From assembly GCA_002314595.1 (NCBI GenBank), contig DCGP01000017.1, positions 1 to 64,000 of the forward strand: a stretch of 64,000 bases of DNA, in the 5' to 3' direction. This document shows positions 25,620 to 33,983 of the stretch, one piece after another (the first letter of the stretch is position 1; every line of letters starts with the position of its first letter). The notes beneath the pieces were generated by a model. It did no database searches, was not told where the DNA came from, and was given only the letters and a program-made list of their open reading frames with translations. Position numbers and translations under genes: made by a program. The stretch is from Clostridiales bacterium UBA1775 (GTDB lineage Bacteria; Bacillota; Clostridia; Monoglobales; Firm-18).

Positions 25620-26777
25620 TTGAAAATAAGCATTCCACAATATGTTAAAAGTGCAATTAAAACCTTAAATGACAACGGATATGAGGCATTTGTTGTAGGT
25701 GGTGCTGTACGTGATGCAATTTTAGGCACTAATCCAAAAGATTGGGACATCACTACAAATGCAGATGTTACGGCTATCCAAAATTCCTTTGAAAAGCATT
25801 TTGACACAGGCATAAAACACGGTACAATTACTGTGCTTGTTGACAACAATCCCATAGAAATCACCACATATCGCATTGACGGAGAATACAAGGACAATAG
25901 GCACCCAAAATCTGTGCAATTTACAAAAAATTTATCCGAAGATTTAAAACGCAGAGATTTTACCATAAATGCAATGGCTTACAACCACAAGGACGGCCTT
26001 GTTGACCTTGAAAATGGTATTGATGACCTTAAAAACGGTATAATTAGGTGTGTGGACAACCCAAATGTTAGATTTAACGAAGATGCTCTTCGAATACTAA
26101 GAGCAATAAGATTTGCTTCAAGACTTAATTTTAAAATTGAAACAGCCACTTTTGATGCCATAAAAAAACACAAAGAACTACTTAAAAACATTAGTGCAGA
26201 AAGAATAAGAGAGGAATTTTTAGGGATAATTATGACTGACTGTGGTGTTTCTATGCTATTTGAAACAGGCGTCGCAAAGGTTATAATGCCTAAAATTACG
26301 TTTGAAAGCAAGGCAGTTAAAAATGTTGATAATATCAAAATATTAAAGCTTGCCTCTATCTTAGCAGAATGCTCATTTAACGATGCAAAAGACTTTTTAA
26401 CCACATATAAATTTGATAACAAAACTAAAAAAGATGTTTTAAAAATATTATCCGTCAAGGAGGAAAAGTTCCAAAACAGTGAATATTTTATAAGAAAACT
26501 AATTAGCAAATACGGCAAGGAGTCTGTAAATTATGGCATAAAATTAAGGCTTGCACTTGGTGAAAATACGAAGGAATATCAAGACCTTTTTGATGTTGTA
26601 AAAGACCAGCCTTGCAGTATTAAATCACTTGATATTAACGGAAAAGACCTTGAAAGCTTAGGTATCACCGGTGTTAAAACAGGAAATATTTTGAACAAAT
26701 TATTGGAAGAAGTTTTAAAAAATCCAACCATTAACTGTAAAGAAACATTGACGCAATTAGCCAACAAGTTAAAATAA
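25620..26777 (+). CDS. cca: CCA-adding tRNA nucleotidyltransferase / poly(A) polymerase family
   Basis: A 385-aa class II nucleotidyltransferase. AFVVGGAVRDAILGTNPKDWD (residues about 23-43) holds the GG motif and the DxD metal site (DWD). RRDFTINAMAYN (about 105) and RFNEDALRILRAIRFASRLN (about 150) are the next family motifs. It repairs or adds the 3' CCA of tRNAs. Initiation is at TTG 25620: CGGAGGTGAT sits 5 bases before it and no better ATG exists. A promoter (TTGTAA, 17-base spacer, TATTAT; 25567-25595) lies upstream. The C-terminal half is poorly conserved and no HD domain is seen. Confidence 0.93.
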   Translation: MKISIPQYVKSAIKTLNDNGYEAFVVGGAVRDAILGTNPKDWDITTNADVTAIQNSFEKHFDTGIKHGTITVLVDNNPIEITTYRIDGEYKDNRHPKSVQFTKNLSEDLKRRDFTINAMAYNHKDGLVDLENGIDDLKNGIIRCVDNPNVRFNEDALRILRAIRFASRLNFKIETATFDAIKKHKELLKNISAERIREEFLGIIMTDCGVSMLFETGVAKVIMPKITFESKAVKNVDNIKILKLASILAECSFNDAKDFLTTYKFDNKTKKDVLKILSVKEEKFQNSEYFIRKLISKYGKESVNYGIKLRLALGENTKEYQDLFDVVKDQPCSIKSLDINGKDLESLGITGVKTGNILNKLLEEVLKNPTINCKETLTQLANKLK

Positions 26778-26779
26778 TA

Positions 26780-26808
26780 TTGCATTTTTACAAAAATTAT
26801 GATAAAAT
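26780..26808 (+). promoter_or_regulatory. Promoter of the nfeD-SPFH-yebC genes
   Basis: TTGCAT (26780-26785), a 17-base spacer and TAAAAT (26803-26808). Confidence 0.6.
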
Positions 26809-26844
26809 AAATAAGAGAATTAAAATAAAGAGAGGTGGCCGAAA

Positions 26845-27270
26845 ATGAATGGCGTTGCTTTCTTTTGGATTGTAGTTGCTGTAATATTAGGAATAATTGA
26901 GTGTGCTACACCACAACTTGTTTCAATTTGGTTTTGTGGTGGGGCGATTGTTTCAGCCCTTATTGCCTACTTTGTAACAGATATGCTGTGGGTTTCGATA
27001 GTTGTTTTTATAATCGTTTCGACACTGCTACTTATCTTTACAAGACCTCTTGTAAAAAAGAAAATGTTGGTTAAGGCAGAGCCTACAAACGCTGACAGGA
27101 TTTTAGGCAAAGAGGCTATTGTTATTGAAGACATTAACCCTATTGAAAATGTCGGTCAAATTAAGGTTGACGGTCAAATATGGTCAGCCAAAAGCCAACA
27201 GCCGATTTTAAAAGGTGAAAAAGTTACTGTTTCCTCTATCGAGGGTGTAAAAGCAGTTGTTACAAAATAA
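26845..27270 (+). CDS. NfeD-family membrane protein
   Basis: A 141-aa protein with three hydrophobic helices in the first 75 residues (AFFWIVVAVILGIIECA; LVSIWFCGGAIVSALIAYFV; VSIVVFIIVSTLLLIF). A C-terminal OB-fold follows (residues about 85-141, with RILGKEAIVIEDI and GQIKVDGQIWSAKS). This is the short form of NfeD, which partners SPFH-domain proteins in membrane quality control and raft-like domains. The SPFH gene follows 18 bases downstream, the usual arrangement. Confidence 0.9.
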   Translation: MNGVAFFWIVVAVILGIIECATPQLVSIWFCGGAIVSALIAYFVTDMLWVSIVVFIIVSTLLLIFTRPLVKKKMLVKAEPTNADRILGKEAIVIEDINPIENVGQIKVDGQIWSAKSQQPILKGEKVTVSSIEGVKAVVTK

Positions 27271-27288
27271 TATTTAGGAGGAATTTTT

Positions 27289-28203
27289 ATGATAATCTAT
27301 ATTATACTTGTTTTATTTCTTGTTCTAATAATTGCAAATATCAGGATTGTACCTCAGGCACAAGCGTATGTTGTTGAAAGGCTTGGCGCATATTATAAAA
27401 CTTGGAATGTTGGTCTTAATGTCAAAATTCCGTTTATAGACAGAATTGAAAAAAAGGTTACTTTAAAAGAACAGGTTGTTGACTTTAAACCTCAACCGGT
27501 TATTACAAAAGATAATGTTACTATGCAAATTGATACTGTTGTGTATTTTCAAATTACAGACCCTAAACTTTACACATACGGGGTTGACTACCCAATGAGT
27601 GCAATCGAAAACTTGACTGCCACTACACTTCGTAACATTGTCGGTGATTTAGAACTTGACCAAACACTTACTTCAAGGGATACAGTTAATACAAAAATGC
27701 GTTCAATTTTGGACGAAGCTACCGACCCTTGGGGCATTAAAATAAACAGAGTTGAGCTTAAAAACATCTTGCCTCCTCGTGAAATCCAAGATGCTATGGA
27801 AAAACAAATGAAGGCAGAGCGTGAACGACGTGAGTCCATCCTTAAAGCCGAAGGTGAAAAGAGGTCTGCAATACTTGTTGCAGAAGGTCAGAAGGAAGCT
27901 CAAATCCTTAATGCACAAGCAGACAAGGAAGCTGCAATTTTGCTTGCAGAAGCTAAAAAAGAAGCTCAAATTAGGGAAGCCGAAGGTCAAGCAGAAGCAA
28001 TCTTGAAGGTTCAGGAGGCTACTGCAGAAGGTATTAAACGAATCAATGAAAGCAATCCGCAAAATGCGTATTTAACTATAAAGGCACTTGAATCTTTAGA
28101 AAAAGTTGCAGATGGTAAATCTACTAAAATCGTTATTCCGTCGGAAATACAAGGTATTGCAGGTCTTGCGGCAGGCTTAAAAGAAATTATAAAAGAAGAT
28201 TAG
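27289..28203 (+). CDS. SPFH/Band 7-domain protein (stomatin/QmcA-like)
   Basis: A 304-aa protein. The N-terminal hydrophobic anchor IIYIILVLFLVLIIANIRIV is followed by a Band 7 domain (QAQAYVVERLGAYYKTWNVG through SRDTVNTKM), then a long Ala/Glu-rich coiled coil (about residues 165-245, with repeated KAEGE/AEGQKEAQ units). A short C-terminal segment follows. Such proteins form membrane-bound oligomers and work with NfeD and proteases. It is co-transcribed with nfeD and 16 bases ahead of yebC. Confidence 0.93.
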   Translation: MIIYIILVLFLVLIIANIRIVPQAQAYVVERLGAYYKTWNVGLNVKIPFIDRIEKKVTLKEQVVDFKPQPVITKDNVTMQIDTVVYFQITDPKLYTYGVDYPMSAIENLTATTLRNIVGDLELDQTLTSRDTVNTKMRSILDEATDPWGIKINRVELKNILPPREIQDAMEKQMKAERERRESILKAEGEKRSAILVAEGQKEAQILNAQADKEAAILLAEAKKEAQIREAEGQAEAILKVQEATAEGIKRINESNPQNAYLTIKALESLEKVADGKSTKIVIPSEIQGIAGLAAGLKEIIKED

Positions 28204-28219
28204 AAAAGGAAGTTGAAAC

Positions 28220-28960
28220 ATGTCAGGACATTCAAAATGGGCAACCATTAAAAGAAAAAAAGGTGCTAATGATGCACAAAGAGGTAAAATTTTTACAAAG
28301 TTAGGCAGAGAGCTTGCAGTTGCAGTTAAAACAGGCGGTGGCCCGGACCCTGCTTCAAATTCAAGACTTAAAGATGTTATTGCAAAGTGTAAATCTAACA
28401 ATATGCCTAATGATACAATTTCAAGAAGTATCAAAAAGGCTGCCGGTGAAGGTAGTGGAGATAACTACGAAGAAATCACATACGAAGGCTACGGTCCAAA
28501 TGGTGTTGCAGTTATCGTTGAAACTCTTACTGATAACAGAAACAGAACTGCTGCAGATATGCGCCATTATTTTGATAAATTTGGTGGCAACTTGGGAACA
28601 AGCGGTTGCGTAATGTTTATGTTTGATAAAAAGGGTATCATCTTAATTGAAAACGATGGTTCATTAGATGAAGAACAGGTTATGATGGACGCATTAGACG
28701 CCGGTGCAGATGATGTTGAAACAAACGACGATGGGTTTGAAATCTCAACAGACCCAAATGGCGTTTCTAACGTAAGCGAAGCCTTAGAAGCAAAGGGATA
28801 TTCAATCGCTCAGGCAGAAGCTCAATTTGTACCACAAACAGAAACTGCTCTTTCAGATGACCATGACATCTTGATGATGAACAAGTTAATTGAACATTTA
28901 GAAGATAGCGACGACGTTCAAAACGTATGGCATAACTGGGAAAACCCAACAGAGGAATAA
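28220..28960 (+). CDS. yebC: YebC/PmpR-family DNA-binding protein
   Basis: A 246-aa protein beginning MSGHSKWATIKRKKGANDAQ, the invariant family opening. RTAADMRHYFDKFGGNLGTS near residue 113 is the second typical block, and an acidic C-terminal half follows. YebC-type proteins are described as transcription regulators and, more recently, as helpers of ribosomes at difficult sequences. Length is normal. It follows the SPFH gene closely and is followed by a strong terminator. Confidence 0.96.
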   Translation: MSGHSKWATIKRKKGANDAQRGKIFTKLGRELAVAVKTGGGPDPASNSRLKDVIAKCKSNNMPNDTISRSIKKAAGEGSGDNYEEITYEGYGPNGVAVIVETLTDNRNRTAADMRHYFDKFGGNLGTSGCVMFMFDKKGIILIENDGSLDEEQVMMDALDAGADDVETNDDGFEISTDPNGVSNVSEALEAKGYSIAQAEAQFVPQTETALSDDHDILMMNKLIEHLEDSDDVQNVWHNWENPTEE

Positions 28961-28987
28961 TTTATTCTATTATTGTGTAGCAAAATG

Positions 28988-29030
28988 ATATACACCTCCA
29001 AAAGTATCTAACTTTTGGAGGTGTATATTT
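28988..29030. terminator. Bidirectional terminator between yebC and clpC
   Basis: An 18-bp perfect stem (ATATACACCTCCAAAAGT with its complement) around a 5-base loop. It lies between converging genes, with T-rich ends both ways. Confidence 0.92.
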
Positions 29031-29053
29031 TATAAATTTATATTCTTTTAACT

Positions 29054-31456
29054 TTATACCTTTACTTTTTCTTTAATTATAATTTCATTATTAAAATCTA
29101 TTTCATATTCTTTAAATTTTAAAATATCGCCTTTTAAAACGGCGTCAGCAATTAAATCCTCCACCATACTTTGAATATTTCTGCGAAGAAGTCTTGCTCC
29201 GTATTTTGAGTCATAGGACTTTCCGGCAATATACTCTTTTAAGTTATTTGAAAATTCCACGAAAATATCGTTTTCTTTTAATCTTTCGACAAGCTCTGAA
29301 AGCATAATTGATGAAATTTGTAAGATGTCATCTTTGGTTAATGAATTAAATACTATAATATCATCAACTCTGTTAATAAATTCAGGCTTTAATGACTTTT
29401 TTAGTTTGTCTAAAATAGTGTTTTTAATATCTTTTTGAACATTAGACTCACTAAATCCTAATGATTTCTGATTAAAAATCTCTTCTGCACCTATGTTTGT
29501 AGTCATAATAATAATTGTGTTTTTAAAGTCCACCTTATGACCTAATGAATCCGTTAAAAATCCGTCTTCTAATATTTGAAGCAAAATATTTAACACATCA
29601 GGGTGCGCCTTTTCAATTTCATCTAAAAGCACAACAGAATAAGGCTTTCTGCGTACTAATTCTGTTAGCTTTCCACCATCTTCGTGGCCTACGTATCCCG
29701 GAGGAGCACCAATAAGTTTGGCAACAGAATGTTTTTCCATAAGCTCACTCATATCCACACGAACAAGGGATTTATTATCACCAAATACAGTTTCGGAAAC
29801 AAGCTTGGCAAGTTCTGTTTTGCCTACGCCTGTTGCTCCTGCAAATATAAACGTACCAACCGGACGATTTGGATTTTTGATACCTACCCTGCCCCTGCGT
29901 ATTGCCTTGGATACTGAGGAAACAGCATCTTTTTGACCAACTAATTTTTTAGAAATAGTTTCTTCCATATTAACAAGTGCCTTTTCGTCCCCTGACGATA
30001 GCTGTGTAACAGGTATCCCTGTCCATTGAGATAAAACCTCTGCAATATTTTCAGGCATAAGTTTTAAATTTTCATCAATTATTTCTGCCTTACTTTCCTC
30101 ATCTGCAAGTTGCTTTTTAACGTTAATAATATCCAATCTTTTTGCTGATGCTCCGTCAAAATCCGACTGATAAAGAAAGGAGTCCATTTGCTCCTCCAAG
30201 CTAACTATCATATTCTTTAAATCACTGATTTTTTTATTGTTATTTTGGGATTTTAATCTTAATTTTGAAGCAGATTCATCAATTAAATCAATGGCCTTGT
30301 CCGGCAAAAATCTATCTTGTATATACCTTGATGATAATCTTACAGCTGTTTTTAGGCTATCGTCTGTTATTAAAATATGGTGATGGTTTTCGTAATAAGG
30401 TTTTAGCCCCATTAAAATTTCAAAGGCTTCCTCCTCTGTTGGTTGGTCTACCATAACAGGTTGGAAACGGCGCTCTAATGCAGTATCCTTTTCAATATGT
30501 TTTCTGTATTCGTTAATCGTAGTTGCACCAATAAGACGAATTTCTCCCCTTGCAAGCATTGGTTTTAGAATATTTGCAGCATCTATTGAACCCTCAGCCG
30601 AACCGGCGCCAATAATTGTGTGAACCTCATCAATAAACAAAATAATATTTCCTGCAAGGACAACTTCGTCTAAAATCTTTTTAAGACGCTCTTCAAATTC
30701 GCCTCTATACTTTGTACCTGCCACCATTGATGACATATCAAGTGCAACAAGTCGCTTTCCCTTAAATTCCGAATTAACGCTTTCTTCTATTAGTTTAATG
30801 GCTATACCTTCTACAATCGCAGTTTTGCCAACACCCGGCTCACCAATTAGGCACGGATTATTTTTGGTACGTCTTGAAAGAATCTGTAACGTACGTTGGA
30901 TTTCTTTATTTCTGCCAATGACATTATCTATCTTTCCGTCCTTGGCAAGCCTTGTTAAATCCTTTGAAAATTTATCAAGATTTGGAGTATTTTTATTAAC
31001 GTTAGGTCTTTCTTTATCCTTTGTGCAAAATTCGGAAGTACGTTCTTTAATCCTATTGATATTTACATCTAACATTCCGAGTATTTCTAATGCCATATTA
31101 TTTCCATCATCTAAAATTGCAAGTAAAATATGTTCTGTACCTATGGTATCAAGCTTTAAATTTTCGGCAATTTTATATGCTTTTTCTATAATATCCCTAA
31201 CCTTAGGTGTAATACCGATTGTGCCTAAATCATCAGGTTTATCTTGAACAATAAGCTCCTCTGCAAGTACATATAATTTTGACTCTGTTACTCCAAAGGA
31301 ATTCAAAATTTTACCGGCAACACATTGGCTTACCTTTAACATTCCAAGTAAAATATGCTCTGTCGAAAGCACGTTTCTGCCAAGTTCTATTGCATATTCC
31401 TTTGCATATATAAGTGTCCTTTCGGAACTTTTTGTAAATTTTGTTTTAGGAAACAT
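29054..31456 (-). CDS. clpC: ATP-dependent Clp protease ATPase subunit, ClpC-type
   Basis: An 800-aa AAA+ unfoldase. Two Clp-N repeats are in the first 145 residues (STEHILLGMLKVSQ and GTEHILLAILDDGN). The first ATPase domain has Walker A GEPGVGKT at about residue 200. A middle domain with a UVR-like element (LEEQMDSFLYQSDFDGASAK) follows, and the second ATPase has GATGVGKT at about residue 535. It delivers proteins to ClpP. The start at 31456 has AGGAGGTG just upstream; in-frame Mets further upstream lie beyond it. The usual ctsR-mcsA-mcsB neighbours are absent; instead it lies behind the cps module, separated by a terminator. Confidence 0.93.
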   Translation of the reverse strand: MFPKTKFTKSSERTLIYAKEYAIELGRNVLSTEHILLGMLKVSQCVAGKILNSFGVTESKLYVLAEELIVQDKPDDLGTIGITPKVRDIIEKAYKIAENLKLDTIGTEHILLAILDDGNNMALEILGMLDVNINRIKERTSEFCTKDKERPNVNKNTPNLDKFSKDLTRLAKDGKIDNVIGRNKEIQRTLQILSRRTKNNPCLIGEPGVGKTAIVEGIAIKLIEESVNSEFKGKRLVALDMSSMVAGTKYRGEFEERLKKILDEVVLAGNIILFIDEVHTIIGAGSAEGSIDAANILKPMLARGEIRLIGATTINEYRKHIEKDTALERRFQPVMVDQPTEEEAFEILMGLKPYYENHHHILITDDSLKTAVRLSSRYIQDRFLPDKAIDLIDESASKLRLKSQNNNKKISDLKNMIVSLEEQMDSFLYQSDFDGASAKRLDIINVKKQLADEESKAEIIDENLKLMPENIAEVLSQWTGIPVTQLSSGDEKALVNMEETISKKLVGQKDAVSSVSKAIRRGRVGIKNPNRPVGTFIFAGATGVGKTELAKLVSETVFGDNKSLVRVDMSELMEKHSVAKLIGAPPGYVGHEDGGKLTELVRRKPYSVVLLDEIEKAHPDVLNILLQILEDGFLTDSLGHKVDFKNTIIIMTTNIGAEEIFNQKSLGFSESNVQKDIKNTILDKLKKSLKPEFINRVDDIIVFNSLTKDDILQISSIMLSELVERLKENDIFVEFSNNLKEYIAGKSYDSKYGARLLRRNIQSMVEDLIADAVLKGDILKFKEYEIDFNNEIIIKEKVKV

Positions 31457-31511
31457 ATTTTCACCTCCTAATAAATTATATCCAAAAATTTCTGTCATAA
31501 AACTTTTATTT

Positions 31512-31550
31512 TGAAAAATCAACGCCAAAGGCTAACCCTTTGGCGTTTTG
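31512..31550 (-). terminator. Terminator of the wzz-cpsD-cpsB genes
   Basis: AACGCCAAAGG pairs with CCTTTGGCGTT. Read leftward, GATTTTTC follows. It lies directly downstream of cpsB and upstream of clpC. Confidence 0.8.
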
Positions 31551-31566
31551 AATTACAAATATTATT

Positions 31567-32289
31567 TTAATAAATAACCTCGTTATTAAGCATTTTTTCT
31601 GAATTTCTCATTAGTTCATCAAATTTGTCTTGACCCATACGTTTAATAATATAATCCTTAGCCTTGCCCATACACGGCTTTCTGCTGTCGGTATTATGAC
31701 AATCCGAACCGATAAAATCTGCAATATCATACTTAATATACTTATGTTGCACAGATTTGCCGATAAATTGCTTGATACAATCAACATTAACCTGAAACAG
31801 GTAATCCATTTCTTTTAATTTTAAAAGGCCAACATTGTCCAAAAACTTCTTGTTATATCTTTCAATGTGCGCCAAAATAATATTAACATTATATTTTGAA
31901 GATATTCTAAATAATTCTTCAAAAACCCAATCATTTATTTTTGTAAGAGGAAGCTCTATAAGTATATAGTCTGTTCCATCTATGCAAAGCTTGTCCATTT
32001 CAAGCTCTTGATGCATATTATATTCAAGCTGAACCTCTGCACCTAATACAATCTTAGGTAAATCAGTGGTATACAATTCTGAATTTATTAGCATTTCGTA
32101 CGCATTTTGCCTACGCTTCAAAAAGCCCTCAACAGACATAGGGTGATAAAAATGAGGTGTTGCCAAAACCGTTGTTACCCCTTGGTCCTTCATCATTTTT
32201 AACATCTCTATTGATTCTTCGATTGTTTTACTACCGTCATCCATTCCCGGTAATATATGAGAATGTAGGTCAATTATGGGAGATTTCAT
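31567..32289 (-). CDS. cpsB: CpsB/CapC-type tyrosine-protein phosphatase (PHP domain)
   Basis: A 240-aa manganese-dependent PHP phosphatase. DLHSHILPGMDDGSKTIEES at residues 6-25 and LATPHFYHP near 41 hold the metal-binding histidines. LAHIERY (about 138) and IGSDCHNTD (about 193) complete the site. It removes phosphate from the tyrosine kinase CpsD and so resets polysaccharide assembly. It lies 5 bases behind cpsD and is the last gene of the module. Confidence 0.92.
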   Translation of the reverse strand: MKSPIIDLHSHILPGMDDGSKTIEESIEMLKMMKDQGVTTVLATPHFYHPMSVEGFLKRRQNAYEMLINSELYTTDLPKIVLGAEVQLEYNMHQELEMDKLCIDGTDYILIELPLTKINDWVFEELFRISSKYNVNIILAHIERYNKKFLDNVGLLKLKEMDYLFQVNVDCIKQFIGKSVQHKYIKYDIADFIGSDCHNTDSRKPCMGKAKDYIIKRMGQDKFDELMRNSEKMLNNEVIY

Positions 32290-32294
32290 AATAA

Positions 32295-33092
32295 TTATCT
32301 TCCTGCTCTATAACTAATATATGTATCTGTATATTTGTATTTCTTTTTGTACTTATATGTATTTGTAACTTCTGCAACACCATTTAGAATAATGCCCAAA
32401 GGCTTAATGTTTGCAATTTCAAACTTTGCCATTGTCATATCAAGTGCTTGGAACTCTGTATAATTTGCCCTTACAACTAACAAATAGCCTGTAACAAATG
32501 AAGATAGTACCAATGAATCTGATACAACATTAACAGGTGGTGTATCTATAATGATAAAGTCATACTTGCTTTCATATTCCGAAACAAATGCTTCCATAGC
32601 ATCTGAACTTAACAGTTCCATTGGGTTCGGTGGAATATGACCTGATGTAACAACATCTAAATTTTCACGAATATTTTTATGAACAAATTCGTGGTTATCG
32701 TCATCAAACACGTTTGATAACACATTTGATAAACCTACTTTGTTTGATAGGTTAAACAATTTATGAATTTTTGGCTTACGAAGGTCCCCGTCAACAAGCA
32801 AAACTTTTTTGCCTGTTTGTGCAAATGTGATAGCAATGTTTACAGAATTTGTAGTTTTGCCTTCACTTGGGAAAGAACTTGTAACAACGAACTTTCTGCA
32901 ACCTGTGCCTCTTGAAGTAAACAAGATGTTTGTACGTAAGTCCTTGTATGCTTCGATAATATTAAAGTTTGTACCTTCTGCTAAAATTGTGTTGTCAAAG
33001 CTTAATGTTTCAAATGACGACTTTCTTTTGCCAACGAAGCCAAGCTTTTTAACGGAGGTCTTGTTTGTTTTTTCTTTACTTTTTTGGTTCAT
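32295..33092 (-). CDS. cpsD: CpsD/CapB-type bacterial tyrosine kinase
   Basis: A 265-aa BY-kinase. Walker A SSFPSEGKTTNS is at about residue 72, Walker A' VLLVDGDLRKP at about 97 and Walker B IIIDTPPVN at about 175. The C-terminus is a tyrosine cluster (YKYKKKYKYTDTYISYRAGR) that is autophosphorylated in this family. It needs the membrane adaptor Wzz, encoded just upstream; the two genes overlap by one base in a TAATG junction. Roles in controlling capsule or exopolysaccharide chain length are established for the family. Confidence 0.93.
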   Translation of the reverse strand: MNQKSKEKTNKTSVKKLGFVGKRKSSFETLSFDNTILAEGTNFNIIEAYKDLRTNILFTSRGTGCRKFVVTSSFPSEGKTTNSVNIAITFAQTGKKVLLVDGDLRKPKIHKLFNLSNKVGLSNVLSNVFDDDNHEFVHKNIRENLDVVTSGHIPPNPMELLSSDAMEAFVSEYESKYDFIIIDTPPVNVVSDSLVLSSFVTGYLLVVRANYTEFQALDMTMAKFEIANIKPLGIILNGVAEVTNTYKYKKKYKYTDTYISYRAGR

Positions 33093-33838
33093 TATTTTTT
33101 ACCTCCTTTTTTTGCTGTGTTATAATCCATTTCATCAATGTCCGGAATAGTACCTATTACAGCAATATTCATTTTCTTTTCAACGTTGTATTTCTTTTCA
33201 ATGTCCTCAACAGACTTAATTTTAACATCAAAGAAATTAACTAAGAATAGTCCTGCAATTGAAAGGAATGCGCCAAGCAACATACCGATAAATGTTGACT
33301 TTGTAACATTTGGGTATGAATGAGTAAGCGGTAATGTTGCATCGTCTATTGTCTTAACAGAACCAACCTCGGCTACGTCCATAATTGTGATATTAGCACA
33401 CTCTAAAATAGCTTTACACAAGTCTTGCGCTTCCTTTGGAGATTGTGCTGTAACATTAACCTCGATAATAATTGAGTCTTCAACACTATTATATACAACC
33501 ATATTCCTAAGTTGGTCTGTTGTATATGTAAAATCTGTATGCTTTCTAACTGTATTAAAGAAATTATTTGTTTTTAAGATAGCAACATACGTTTCAACAA
33601 GCTTTTCAGATGTTGTTAAGTCCACAAGATTTGCAGTGTTATTTTGATCTTGGGGAGAAACAATTTGCTGAGCCTTATTATTTACGTAAACAGAACCATA
33701 AGAAGTATATTTTTTAGGTACGAAATTATTATTATAAACAAAAAATGCAATGCCAAATGCAAAAACTGCAATTACTATTACCCACCAGCTTCTTAGTATG
33801 TCTTCGATAAGTTCTTTAATATTTATTTCCTTTTCCAT
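33092..33838 (-). CDS. Wzz/CpsC-type polysaccharide chain-length regulator
   Basis: A 248-aa membrane adaptor with a hydrophobic segment near the N-terminus (WWVIVIAVFAFGIAFFVY) and another near residue 175 (TFIGMLLGAFLSIAGLFLVN). An extracytoplasmic domain lies between them, with a short cytoplasmic tail that in this family activates CpsD. The start was set at ATG 33838, 5 bases after AGGTGG; a GTG three codons earlier overlaps the ribosome site. It is first in the operon. No glycosyltransferase, flippase or polymerase genes follow, which is unusual for a cps locus. Confidence 0.9.
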   Translation of the reverse strand: MEKEINIKELIEDILRSWWVIVIAVFAFGIAFFVYNNNFVPKKYTSYGSVYVNNKAQQIVSPQDQNNTANLVDLTTSEKLVETYVAILKTNNFFNTVRKHTDFTYTTDQLRNMVVYNSVEDSIIIEVNVTAQSPKEAQDLCKAILECANITIMDVAEVGSVKTIDDATLPLTHSYPNVTKSTFIGMLLGAFLSIAGLFLVNFFDVKIKSVEDIEKKYNVEKKMNIAVIGTIPDIDEMDYNTAKKGGKK

Positions 33839-33875
33839 AAGAGCCACCTACTTTTCATTAAAATTCGACCATATT

Positions 33876-33904
33876 ATTATATCACACAAGTATTTTATTT
33901 GCAA
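33876..33904 (-). promoter_or_regulatory. Promoter of the wzz-cpsD-cpsB genes
   Basis: Leftward TTGCAA (33904-33899), a 17-base spacer and TATAAT (33881-33876). Confidence 0.7.
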
Positions 33905-33924
33905 CAGTTTTTTGCATATTTTTG

Positions 33925-33953
33925 TTGACCTTAAAAAAATTATATACTATAAT
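33925..33953 (+). promoter_or_regulatory. Promoter of the phosphohexomutase gene
   Basis: TTGACC (33925-33930), a 17-base spacer and TATAAT (33948-33953), divergent from the cps promoter about 20 bases away. Confidence 0.7.
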
Positions 33954-33983
33954 ATATATAAAGACTATTTTGGAGGCGAAAAA

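Noticed and set aside
25595..26785. Several open frames of 120-180 codons opposite the CCA-adding enzyme
   Set aside because: They lack ribosome sites and recognisable motifs, and lie wholly inside a conserved gene.
33750..33983. 78-codon N-terminal extension of the phosphohexomutase
   Set aside because: It would run through both divergent promoters and overlap the wzz gene; ATG 33984 has TGGAGG at good spacing.
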